This document shows positions 37,918 to 45,580 of a stretch of 45,580 nt of DNA, piece by piece. Source of the stretch: Desulfobacteraceae bacterium (GTDB lineage: Bacteria; Desulfobacterota; Desulfobacteria; Desulfobacterales; SURF-7). The notes beneath the pieces were generated by a model. The model saw nothing but the letters and a program-made list of their open reading frames with translations. It made no database searches and was not told the origin of the DNA. A program made the position numbers and the translations under genes. Every line of letters begins with the position of its first letter. Within the stretch, counting starts at the first letter, position 1. Where the stretch lies: NCBI GenBank assembly GCA_003599865.1, contig QZKS01000003.1, positions 1 through 45,580 on the forward strand, read 5' to 3'.

Positions 37918-40900
37918 ATGAGCAAAATATTCATCACAAGACACATCACTGCAATTATCTCATTTGTTGCACTCACTCTTTCATGCCTTTTTCCCGGAAG
38001 TTCGAAAGCGGCAGACTCCCTATGTGCTGAAGTCAAGCTTGAGATAAAGCAGGAAGTCTCCCTGGAAAGACAGGCCTTTCTTGCTCATATGAAAATCAAT
38101 AACGGGTTGACCAATATATCCCTTGAGGATGTGGATATTGAAGTTAACTTTACCGATCAAGACGGTAATCCAATTGTTGCCGCCTTTGATCCCAATGCCG
38201 ACCCGGAAACCACAGGAGCACGCTTCTGGATCAGTGTGGATTCCATGGAGAACATCAATAACATCAACGGCAGCGGCCAGGTCTCTCCATCAACATCCGC
38301 TGATATCTACTGGCTGATCATACCGGTTCCCGGAGCGGCGGACAGTCAGCCCCAGGGCAAGCTTTACTATGTTGGTGCAACCTTGACATACACCATCGGC
38401 GGGGAAGAAAACGTAACCAAGGTAACACCTGACTACATCTACGTAAAACCAATGCCGGCGCTGATGCTGGATTATTTTATCACAAAGAATGTTTACGGGG
38501 ATGATGCGTTTACCACAGAGATTGAACCATCAGAGCCATTTTCATTAGGATTGAGAGTAAAGAACATCGGTTCGGGAATTGCGAAAAGCCTGAAGGTCGA
38601 TTCGGCCCAACCCAAGATTGTAGAGAATACACAGGGGCTTTTGATTGGCTTTACCATAGAAAAAAGTGTTGTCAATGACCGGCCGGCATCCAACACGTTG
38701 CTTGCCGACTTCGGTGATATCCAACCCTCGACATCCGGTTTGGCAAGATGGATCATGAGCTGTTCTTTATCCGGACAATTTGTTTCCTTCAGCGCAACCG
38801 TTTCCCATTCGGATGAACTGGGGGGAGAGCTGACTTCCATTATTAAGCAGGAGAATATCCATACCCATTTTCTTGTCCGTGATGTTCTTGCAGACCTTGC
38901 CGGAAGGGATAACATCCGGGATTTTCTTTCCATCAATGGTTCCGGCTATAAGCTGTTTGAGTCGGACAGTGATGATTCCGATGTTACGGATCTTTCCTCA
39001 TCCTCTTCGATTCAGTTTCAGGAAACGAGCGGCAGTGAAATCATTTATACACTTTCCACAAATTCTCAGGCAGGATTTGTTTTCATCAAACTCCCGGACC
39101 CGCAAAACGGGCAGATGATATTGAAAGGCATGACCAGTGCCGGGGGAAAACAGATCAAGGACGCAAACTTTTGGCTCTCCAGGGAACGGAAAGCAAACCC
39201 GGCCGATGGCTGGAATCATTTCATCAATCTGTTTGATGTAAACCCGGCATCGACCTATACGGTTGTGTTTGATGATCCCGGTACAATGCCGCAAGCCCCT
39301 GTTTTGGCATTCATTCCGGATCGATCCGGCAGCGAAGGGCAGGAGATTTCATTTATAGTGGAAGCATCCGATCCCAATGGAACGATCCCGGCTCTGTCTG
39401 CTGCATCCCTGCCTGTAGGCGCAACTTTTACAGATCAGGAAAACGGTACCGGTATATTCAGCTGGACAGCCTCCGTTGGCCAGGCAGGCGACTATAATAT
39501 TTCTTTTACGGCATCCGACGGTATTCTTGCAGATACCAAAAGAGCCAACATTAACATCCACACCCAGGATGATACGGATGGCGACGGCCTGAACGATGAA
39601 TGGGAAATGATCCATTTCGGAACCCTTGAGCGAGACGGCACCGGGGATTATGACAATGACGGCATTTCCGATTACATGGAATATCTTTTGGGAACCGATC
39701 CCACCCGGGATGATCATCCGCCTACGATACCTGTCATTCTTTCTCCAACAGAGGACGGCACGGTAACATCCCTTACGCCGGTTCTGGTCATTGAAAACAG
39801 CACCGATCCGGATGGTGACAGCCTTACCTATGAATTTGAAATTTTTACCGATGAGACGCTAACGCAAAATATTGCCACATATTCTGATGTGCCGGAAGGG
39901 TCAGGAACTACCACCATTACCGTAACACCCGCGCTCATTGAAAACACTTCCTATGTATTTCGTGTGAGGGCTTCAGACGGCGCTGCCCGAAGTCTGTGGG
40001 CATATGGATCATTTTTTGTGAATACCGCCAATGAGGCACCTTCCGATTTTGATACCAGTTATCCTAAGGACGGATCGAGTGTGGATTCTCTCACACCCCT
40101 GATTCAGATTTCTGCTGCACACGATCCTGACCGGGATCTGCTTTCCTATAATCTTGAGATTTATAATGACAGTCAGTTAACCAGCCTGGTTACGTCAGCC
40201 GCATTTGCGCCGGAACCTTCCGACAGTTTTATTTCCTGGACGGTTAACCAGCCCCTGACAGACGGATCGGATTACTATTTCCGGGCAACCGCATCCGATG
40301 GCAACGGTGCTGAGACCAGTACTTCGGTCAGCATGTTCCATGTCAATACGGGAAACCAGGCACCTGCCATACCGGTAATCATATCCCCGGCACTGCAAAG
40401 CCAGCAGAATTCTCAGTCCGTTGAACTTGTTGTCCAGAATTCAACCGATGGTGAAGGAGATACACTGACCTATCTGTTTGAAATCGATACGGCCGCCACT
40501 TTTAACAGTCCGGACAAAATTATCTCCAGCCCAATTTTAGGGGGTAATACGCAAACATCATTTCTCGCATCAAGCCTTGCCGACAATACCATGGTTTATT
40601 TCCGTGTAAAGGCATCTGATGCTGTCTCAGCGAGTCCCTGGGCTTTTGGAACTTTTTTTGTAAACACACAAAATGACACACCGGAAAAGGCTGTTCCGGA
40701 AAATCCGGGAGATCTTGCCTGGGTAACGACTCTTTTTCCAGTGCTTTCGGCAGCTCCGGCAATTGATCCGGATGGGGACATACTCTCTTACCGGTTTGAA
40801 GTATACGCGGATTCGGAACTTACCGATCTTGCCGCAGAAGGGGTATCAGACCAGCGGACGTGGACCATTACAGAAGGTCTTGCCGATAATACTCTGTATT

Positions 40901-43900
40901 TTTACAGAACCCAGGCCCAGGATCCGGACGGTCTTACAGGCGAATGGTCGGAAACCGCTTCCTTTTTTACCCAAATGGCGGATACATCGCAAACCATCAG
41001 TGTGACCCTGCAGACGCAAGAGGGGACACTGCTTCCGGATATCAGAATATATGCGTTCAATGAGGCCGGGTCCTATCTTGGATTGAGTGCGGATACGGAT
41101 CAAAATGGAGTTGCGGTTTTTCAGCCAATTGATTTTCCCCAGGGCAATGTCAAGTTCCGTGCCGAATATCTGGGAACCCAATTCTGGTCGGATCTTATCG
41201 CTCTTCCCGGGAGTTTTACCGCGACCATTTCGATACCGGTAGAGACCGTAACCATCTCGGTTGCAACCGCGGCCGGACCGGCAGAAAATGTAAAAGTGTA
41301 TGTTTTCACCGGGACCGGCTCATACCTGGGCCTGAACGGCACAACCCTTTCGGACGGAACCGTAGTGTTTACCCTTCCGGCAGGCGCAGTCTATGATTTC
41401 AGGGCCGACATCATGGGAGGACAATATTTCAGCCAGGACAATGTCGTGACCGGCGGAGGCGGCAATCAGTTCACGGTTTCTGCCGGTGGCGGGTTATTCT
41501 CCATTACCGTTCAGGAGAACCCGACCGCTCCGATGGAAGACATCCGGGTTTACCTGTTCCGGGAAAACGGCAGCTATCTTGGTGCAAACAATGTCACCGA
41601 CAGCATGGGCAATATTTCTTTTGCCGTCCCTCAAGGCAACTTTAAGGTACGTGCCGATTACCTTGGTTATCAATTCTGGAGTTCAAGCACCCTGATTGAA
41701 TCCGACACAGGGATCGATCTGACCATTCCCCATCAGGATGTCACCATAACGGTAACCAGTCTTTATGATCAGGCTGCAACTCCCATCGAAAATATCCCGG
41801 TTTATCTGTTTACGGAAGCCGGATCATATATGAATCGGACAAATCAGACCGATAACGCCGGACAAGTGGCATTTCACCTGCCGGAAGTCTCCTACAAAGT
41901 GCGTGCCGATTATCGGAATCTTCAATTCTGGTCCGAACCTTTTGTATTCGCAGATGAAACCATACCGATTCCCATGGCCGATGCCGAAGTTCAGGTTGGA
42001 TGGGGCGACTTTTATCTTGAAGGGGTTCCGGTATATGCCTATACATCATCGGGCTCCTATCTGAATCTGAACCAGACGACAGATGAAAATGGAATGGCTG
42101 TTTTCCGCCTCCCGGCAGCCGGCAATTACAAATTCAGGGCAGATTACCAGGCCGGCCAATACTGGAGTGAAGATACAACCCTTGTTGCCGATGAGGTCAA
42201 CCCGGCACCCATCACTACCGGGGGCGGCACCTTCTCCCTTTCCGTTTTAAAAGGGGCGGATGATCCCCTAGTCGGAGTCATGTGCTATGTGTTCAGTGAA
42301 TCCGGGTCCTATTTTGGAGCTTACGGCCCCACCAGCAGTGAGGGTGAGGTTTCTTTTGATCTTGCCGACGGGAATTACAATATCCGTGTGGATTATCTCG
42401 GGTACCAGTTCTGGAGTCCGGTTCTGTACGAGGTTCCGGAAACCCTGGCCGGTACGATTACCATTCCGCATCAGGATGTATCCATAACCGTCAACGGAAC
42501 CTATCAGGGAGTTTTACAACCGATTCCTTCCATACCGGTCTACCTGTTTACACCGACCGGAAGTTACATGAATTTGAACCTCCCGACCGACACCAACGGC
42601 CAAGTGGTTTTCAACCTGCCGGATAAATCTTACAAAGTCCGTGCGGATTATCGCAGCCGGCAGTTCTGGTCCGGGGAATTCCTCCATACAGACACTGTCG
42701 TGGATATCCCCATGGCCGATGCGGAGATAACGGTCACCGGCGGCGGACAGCCCATTGCCGACATTCCGGTATATGTATTTACCGGTTCGGATTCCTACCT
42801 GAATATGAATCAGCATACAGATGCTGCCGGCAAAGTTGTTTTCCGGCTTCCGGCTTCCGGCACCTATAAGTTCCGGGCAGATTATCAGGGGAGCAATTAC
42901 TGGTCCGACGAAGCCTCTCTGGTTCCGGATCAGATTAACCCCATAGCTGTTTCAACCGGTGGAGGACCTTTTACCTTCACGGTTCTGAAGAGTGCGGATG
43001 TTCCTCTGGTCGGAGCAAGCTGCTATGTATTCAGCGAAAGCGGGACCTATCTCGGAATGAACGCGATTACCAGCAGTGAAGGTCAGGTTTCATTTGAACT
43101 CGCTAACGGAAACTATAAATTTCAGGTGGATTATCTGGGATACCAGTTCTGGAGCAATGTCTACAATGTGCCGACTACCCTTAACGATACAATGACCATC
43201 CCTCATCAGGATGTTGTCATTTCCGTCAACAGTTTGTTTCAGGGTGTTGCAACACCGCTTTCAGGAGTACCGGTATATCTGTATACCCAGTCGGGATCTT
43301 ACATGAATCGGAATCTGACCACTGATTCCAATGGACAGGTGATCTTTAACCTGCCGGACAAGGCCTATAAAATCCGGGCGGATTACCTGAACGGACAGTT
43401 CTGGTCCGGAGAATTTATCCAGACCGATACCACTGTCGATATCGCCATGGCCGATGCGGAAATTACGGTCACAGGCGCCGGACAGCCGCTCTTCTCGGTA
43501 CCGGTATATGCGTTTACCGTATCAGGGGCTTATCTGAACATGAATCAGTCAACCAATACCAACGGCAAAGTATTATTCCGTCTGCCTGCAGGTGCTTATA
43601 AGTTCCGGGCTGATTATCAGAACAACCAGTACTGGTCGGGCGATAAAACGCTTGTTTCAGACCAGATCAATTCCATCCCAATCACCACAGGCGGTGGTGC
43701 GTTTACGCTTACTGTTCTCCGCACCAGCACTGACCCGCTCGCTGGAGCACGCTGCTATGTTTTCAGCGCTCAGGGATCATATCTGGGGATGTCCGGAACA
43801 ACTGATGCAAATGGTCAAATTACCTTCAATTTAGCAGACGGGAATTATAAATTCAGGGTCGATTATCTGGGTTCACAATTCTGGACCGGAACCTATACGG

Positions 43901-44427
43901 TGCCGGACACCCTGTCCGACAATTATCTGATCGCGCATCAGGATGTCATAATAACCGTCGCGGGAATGTACCAGACAACAGCAGCGCCAATATCCGACGT
44001 AAAAGTCTATCTGTATACATCTTCAGGCGCATACATGAACCAGAACAAGACAACGGATGCCAATGGCCGGGTGATCTTTAATCTGCCTGCTGTTCAATAC
44101 AAGGTGCGGGCTGACTATCTGGGTTATCAGTTCTGGTCAGCACCGTTTGTATCCGAGAATTCCACGGTAACCATCAATCAGGGACTTGCTAATGTGCATG
44201 TGAGCCGTTCAGGAGCGGGCGTCGAAAATGCACGGGTCTATCTTTTTACCGGTGCGGGTTCCTATATGAACTGGAATCAATACACCGATACCCTCGGTGT
44301 TGCTGAATTTCTTATACCGGACAGGGCATATAAGTTCCGTGCAGATAAAGATGGTGATCAGGTTTATAGTGCAGTTACTACCATTGCACCTGGCATAGAA
44401 AATGTGGTGGAGATTGGGTTGGAATAG
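37918..44427 (+). CDS. Giant secreted multidomain repeat protein
   Basis: 2169 residues from the ATG at 37918 (AGGGAAC upstream; a GTG nine codons earlier is in frame but has no site). It has a Sec signal peptide (ISFVALTLSCLFPGSSKA). An N-terminal part of about 430 residues carries HTHFLVRDVLADLAGRDNIRDFL. A putative Ig domain follows at about 458-548 (SEGQEISFIVEASDPNG). A calcium-binding DTDGDGLNDEWE / DYDNDGISDYMEY segment lies at 552-580. Four fibronectin/cadherin-like domains span about 602-1023 (DPDGDSLTYEFEI and similar), then 14 repeats of about 80 residues run to the end. No sorting motif, membrane anchor or type I secretion signal is visible at the C-terminus (ENVVEIGLE). Probably a surface or matrix protein; function unknown. 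Confidence 0.9.
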   Translation: MSKIFITRHITAIISFVALTLSCLFPGSSKAADSLCAEVKLEIKQEVSLERQAFLAHMKINNGLTNISLEDVDIEVNFTDQDGNPIVAAFDPNADPETTGARFWISVDSMENINNINGSGQVSPSTSADIYWLIIPVPGAADSQPQGKLYYVGATLTYTIGGEENVTKVTPDYIYVKPMPALMLDYFITKNVYGDDAFTTEIEPSEPFSLGLRVKNIGSGIAKSLKVDSAQPKIVENTQGLLIGFTIEKSVVNDRPASNTLLADFGDIQPSTSGLARWIMSCSLSGQFVSFSATVSHSDELGGELTSIIKQENIHTHFLVRDVLADLAGRDNIRDFLSINGSGYKLFESDSDDSDVTDLSSSSSIQFQETSGSEIIYTLSTNSQAGFVFIKLPDPQNGQMILKGMTSAGGKQIKDANFWLSRERKANPADGWNHFINLFDVNPASTYTVVFDDPGTMPQAPVLAFIPDRSGSEGQEISFIVEASDPNGTIPALSAASLPVGATFTDQENGTGIFSWTASVGQAGDYNISFTASDGILADTKRANINIHTQDDTDGDGLNDEWEMIHFGTLERDGTGDYDNDGISDYMEYLLGTDPTRDDHPPTIPVILSPTEDGTVTSLTPVLVIENSTDPDGDSLTYEFEIFTDETLTQNIATYSDVPEGSGTTTITVTPALIENTSYVFRVRASDGAARSLWAYGSFFVNTANEAPSDFDTSYPKDGSSVDSLTPLIQISAAHDPDRDLLSYNLEIYNDSQLTSLVTSAAFAPEPSDSFISWTVNQPLTDGSDYYFRATASDGNGAETSTSVSMFHVNTGNQAPAIPVIISPALQSQQNSQSVELVVQNSTDGEGDTLTYLFEIDTAATFNSPDKIISSPILGGNTQTSFLASSLADNTMVYFRVKASDAVSASPWAFGTFFVNTQNDTPEKAVPENPGDLAWVTTLFPVLSAAPAIDPDGDILSYRFEVYADSELTDLAAEGVSDQRTWTITEGLADNTLYFYRTQAQDPDGLTGEWSETASFFTQMADTSQTISVTLQTQEGTLLPDIRIYAFNEAGSYLGLSADTDQNGVAVFQPIDFPQGNVKFRAEYLGTQFWSDLIALPGSFTATISIPVETVTISVATAAGPAENVKVYVFTGTGSYLGLNGTTLSDGTVVFTLPAGAVYDFRADIMGGQYFSQDNVVTGGGGNQFTVSAGGGLFSITVQENPTAPMEDIRVYLFRENGSYLGANNVTDSMGNISFAVPQGNFKVRADYLGYQFWSSSTLIESDTGIDLTIPHQDVTITVTSLYDQAATPIENIPVYLFTEAGSYMNRTNQTDNAGQVAFHLPEVSYKVRADYRNLQFWSEPFVFADETIPIPMADAEVQVGWGDFYLEGVPVYAYTSSGSYLNLNQTTDENGMAVFRLPAAGNYKFRADYQAGQYWSEDTTLVADEVNPAPITTGGGTFSLSVLKGADDPLVGVMCYVFSESGSYFGAYGPTSSEGEVSFDLADGNYNIRVDYLGYQFWSPVLYEVPETLAGTITIPHQDVSITVNGTYQGVLQPIPSIPVYLFTPTGSYMNLNLPTDTNGQVVFNLPDKSYKVRADYRSRQFWSGEFLHTDTVVDIPMADAEITVTGGGQPIADIPVYVFTGSDSYLNMNQHTDAAGKVVFRLPASGTYKFRADYQGSNYWSDEASLVPDQINPIAVSTGGGPFTFTVLKSADVPLVGASCYVFSESGTYLGMNAITSSEGQVSFELANGNYKFQVDYLGYQFWSNVYNVPTTLNDTMTIPHQDVVISVNSLFQGVATPLSGVPVYLYTQSGSYMNRNLTTDSNGQVIFNLPDKAYKIRADYLNGQFWSGEFIQTDTTVDIAMADAEITVTGAGQPLFSVPVYAFTVSGAYLNMNQSTNTNGKVLFRLPAGAYKFRADYQNNQYWSGDKTLVSDQINSIPITTGGGAFTLTVLRTSTDPLAGARCYVFSAQGSYLGMSGTTDANGQITFNLADGNYKFRVDYLGSQFWTGTYTVPDTLSDNYLIAHQDVIITVAGMYQTTAAPISDVKVYLYTSSGAYMNQNKTTDANGRVIFNLPAVQYKVRADYLGYQFWSAPFVSENSTVTINQGLANVHVSRSGAGVENARVYLFTGAGSYMNWNQYTDTLGVAEFLIPDRAYKFRADKDGDQVYSAVTTIAPGIENVVEIGLE
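40998..44427 (+). repeat. Fourteen ~80-residue protein repeats in A-B-C higher-order triplets
   Basis: Each repeat follows the pattern VPVYLFTxSGSYxNxNxxTD, then NGxVxFxLPxxxYKxRADY and QFWS, as in carboxypeptidase-regulatory-like beta sandwiches. Three subtypes alternate: A ends HQDV, B ends MADAE, C ends TTGGG. The order is B-C, then A-B-C four times. A subtypes begin at about 41493, 42229, 42967 and 43699, a period of 732-738 bp. Three of the four A copies (the second to fourth) have one Cys at the same place (MCYVF, SCYVF, RCYVF). Confidence 0.9.
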
Positions 44428-44461
44428 TTTGGTTTGATTGGTTTGATTGGTTTGGTTGGTT
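44428..44461 (+). repeat. Left satellite arm, 9-nt period (GGTTTGATT)
   Basis: About 3.5 copies of a 9-base unit starting at the stop codon of the giant protein gene. 44429-44453 is a perfect 25-nt reverse complement of 44970-44994 in the right arm. Confidence 0.9.
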
Positions 44462-44507
44462 AGCAGCGACAGCACTTGTAAAACCAGTAAGTCCGAAATG
44501 TTTGGTT

Positions 44508-44894
44508 ATGACTACGATTAAAAGATTTGAAGATTTAGAATGCTGGAAAGAAGCCAGAGATCTGGTTCGACTGGTTTATACGTTTACACATAAAAGCAAT
44601 TTTAAATCTGACTTTGAACTCAAGAATCAAATCAAAAGAAGTGTCGTATCAATTATGGCAAATATTGCTGAAGGATTTCATAGAAATAGTAACAAAGATT
44701 TTATGAGATTTTTGGATTATTCACGATCCTCGATAGCAGAAACCATGAGTCATTGTTACGTTGCTTTGGATCAAAATTATATTGATAACAATGATATGCA
44801 AAAAGTTAAATTTCAATCAGATCTTGTTTGGAAGAAACTAAATAATTTTATCAACTATCTGAATAATAACGTTAAAAACAAACAAAACCTATAA
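44508..44894 (+). CDS. Four-helix-bundle protein of the S23/IVS family
   Basis: A 128-residue protein beginning MTTIKRFEDLECWKEARDLV, with RSVVSIMANIAEGFHRNSNKDFMRFLDYSRSSIAETMSHCYVALD. This is the signature of the 23S rRNA intervening-sequence protein family, also related to the Avd accessory protein of diversity-generating retroelements. No function is firmly established for the free-standing members. The ATG at 44508 is used; a TTG two codons earlier is in frame. The gene is far richer in A and T (AAT, AAA, TTT codons) than its neighbours, which suggests transfer, and it is enclosed by complementary satellite arrays. Confidence 0.92.
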   Translation: MTTIKRFEDLECWKEARDLVRLVYTFTHKSNFKSDFELKNQIKRSVVSIMANIAEGFHRNSNKDFMRFLDYSRSSIAETMSHCYVALDQNYIDNNDMQKVKFQSDLVWKKLNNFINYLNNNVKNKQNL

Positions 44895-44951
44895 AACCGG
44901 AATGATATATTTGATTCAATGGATGGCAAAACGGCAACCGATCAAATACAA

Positions 44952-45041
44952 AAACCAATAAAACCAATAAAACCAATCAAACCAATCAAACCAATGAAAC
45001 CAATGAAACCAATCAAACTAATGAAACCATTCAAACCAATC
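44952..45041 (+). repeat. Right satellite arm, ten copies of AAACCAATN
   Basis: Ten uninterrupted 9-base units. The variable ninth base is A, C or G, and copies 8 and 9 carry single changes (AAACTAATG, AAACCATTC). It is the reverse complement of the left arm. It is in frame with the rhodanese gene and would read Lys-Pro-Ile/Met. Confidence 0.92.
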
Positions 45042-45580
45042 ACCATTTTAACAACATTGCTATTCCTATCTTCAGCATTATATGCTCATGAAACGTTCCA
45101 GACCCAGGTATCATCAATTTTACAAAGATTCAAACAAGACAAAATATTCATAATTGATACCCGTCCAAAAGAAGCATACGACAAAATCAGAATCCCGGGC
45201 TCCCTGAATTTTCCTCTTCACGTGATCAAAACCAAGCCTTTCCTGAAAACCAAACCGGTTGTCCTCATCAACAACGGATTTTCAACCTCTCTCCTGAAAC
45301 AGGAATGCAGCAATCTGAATCAAAAAGGTTTCAAGGCATCAGTCCTGACCGGAGGCCTCAACGCCTGGAGACATCAAAAGGGACCTCTTGAAGGTGATCT
45401 CATTGAGTCAAAAACATTCAACATGGTTTCACCCCAGGATCTTTTCACCGAAAAGGAATCAGGAAACACCATTGTTATAGATGCGTCCAAAAAATCAGGT
45501 CATGGAATCAAGGAATTATTTCCGCAAGCACGAATTCTATCATCCTTATGTGATAACTATCCCTCCAATCTCTGTGCCTC
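45021..45580 (+). CDS. Secreted rhodanese-like protein, partial (runs off the right edge)
   Basis: At least 186 residues. From the ATG at 45021 it reads MKPFKPITILTTLLFLSSAL then YAHE, a good Sec signal peptide. Further in-frame starts lie within the satellite (44994, 45003) and before it (44919, MDGKTATDQIQ), and none has a ribosome-binding site, so the start is uncertain. A rhodanese fold follows (IFIIDTRPKEAYDKIRIPGS and VLTGGLNAWR). The usual active-site Cys loop is replaced by INNGFST, so sulfurtransferase activity is unlikely. A second rhodanese-like domain begins at FNMVSPQDLF and continues beyond the window. Confidence 0.8.
   Translation, partial: MKPFKPITILTTLLFLSSALYAHETFQTQVSSILQRFKQDKIFIIDTRPKEAYDKIRIPGSLNFPLHVIKTKPFLKTKPVVLINNGFSTSLLKQECSNLNQKGFKASVLTGGLNAWRHQKGPLEGDLIESKTFNMVSPQDLFTEKESGNTIVIDASKKSGHGIKELFPQARILSSLCDNYPSNLCA

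Larger units (their letters stand above)
44428..45041. mobile_element. Candidate S23/IVS-like element with terminal complementary satellites
   Basis: A 614-bp unit made of left array, AT-rich S23-family gene and right array. The topology (complementary ends enclosing an S23-type open frame) is that of 23S rRNA intervening sequences, but this copy sits outside rRNA. No transposase or target duplication is seen. Mobility is an inference. Confidence 0.3.

Noticed and set aside
44508-44894. Avd component of a diversity-generating retroelement next to a giant repeat protein
   Set aside because: The S23 family includes Avd, and a large surface protein is adjacent, but no reverse transcriptase, template repeat or C-type-lectin variable region is visible in the window.
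44952-45041. CRISPR array
   Set aside because: The units are 9 nt with no spacers; this is a satellite array.

Overview
The window reads as a chromosomal segment of a Gram-negative, probably anaerobic bacterium of the Desulfobacterota (Desulfobacteraceae-like). This is an inference from gene content and order: an ole cluster, topA-dprA, secDF-yajC, leuS-lptE, phenylacetate-CoA ligase plus ACT protein, mutS with an AMIN-type amidase, and an RpoH-like sigma factor. No ribosomal RNA or taxonomic marker settles it.

Left part (1-13.7 kb), all on the minus strand. A long colinear run starts at rng (RNase G) and continues through an unknown single-pass membrane protein, yajC, secD, secF, a CpoB/YbgF-like lipoprotein, dprA and topA. 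It ends with an oleB / unknown coiled-coil protein / oleC / oleD group, with oleD cut by the left edge. The ole genes encode the late steps of long-chain olefin synthesis by head-to-head condensation. The condensing enzyme gene oleA is not in the window.

Middle part (13.7-21.4 kb). A YefM/YoeB toxin-antitoxin pair with a near-consensus promoter sits among short dispersed palindromic repeats. It is followed by leuS-lptE on the plus strand, then a P-type cation ATPase that lies between two copies of a 22-bp sequence (one mismatch), one copy being the 3' end of lptE. rpsT faces it from the minus strand across a 13-bp stem palindrome.

21.4-34.9 kb is one dense minus-strand run of eleven genes: RpoH-like sigma factor, TPR lipoprotein, LolB-like lipoprotein, RimK-like ATP-grasp protein, dGTPase-like HD protein, UPF0280 protein, mutS, cell-wall amidase, enoyl-CoA hydratase, phenylacetate-CoA ligase and ACT-domain protein.

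Right part (35-45.6 kb) is accessory. tRNA-Arg(TCT) is followed immediately by a tyrosine integrase gene broken by two frameshifts, then a gene-poor stretch of about 670 bp. Next come a membrane-anchored transglutaminase-like protein and a 2169-residue secreted protein ending in 14 repeats of about 80 residues, organised as a higher-order A-B-C triplet of about 735 bp. Finally an AT-rich S23/four-helix-bundle gene lies between two 9-nt-period satellite arrays that are reverse complements of each other. The right-hand array is also read in frame as a Lys-Pro-Ile/Met leader of a secreted rhodanese-like protein that runs off the right edge. The most unusual items are this satellite-flanked S23 locus, the transglutaminase/giant-repeat-protein pair, the repeat-flanked ATPase insertion, and the extra coiled-coil gene inside the ole cluster.
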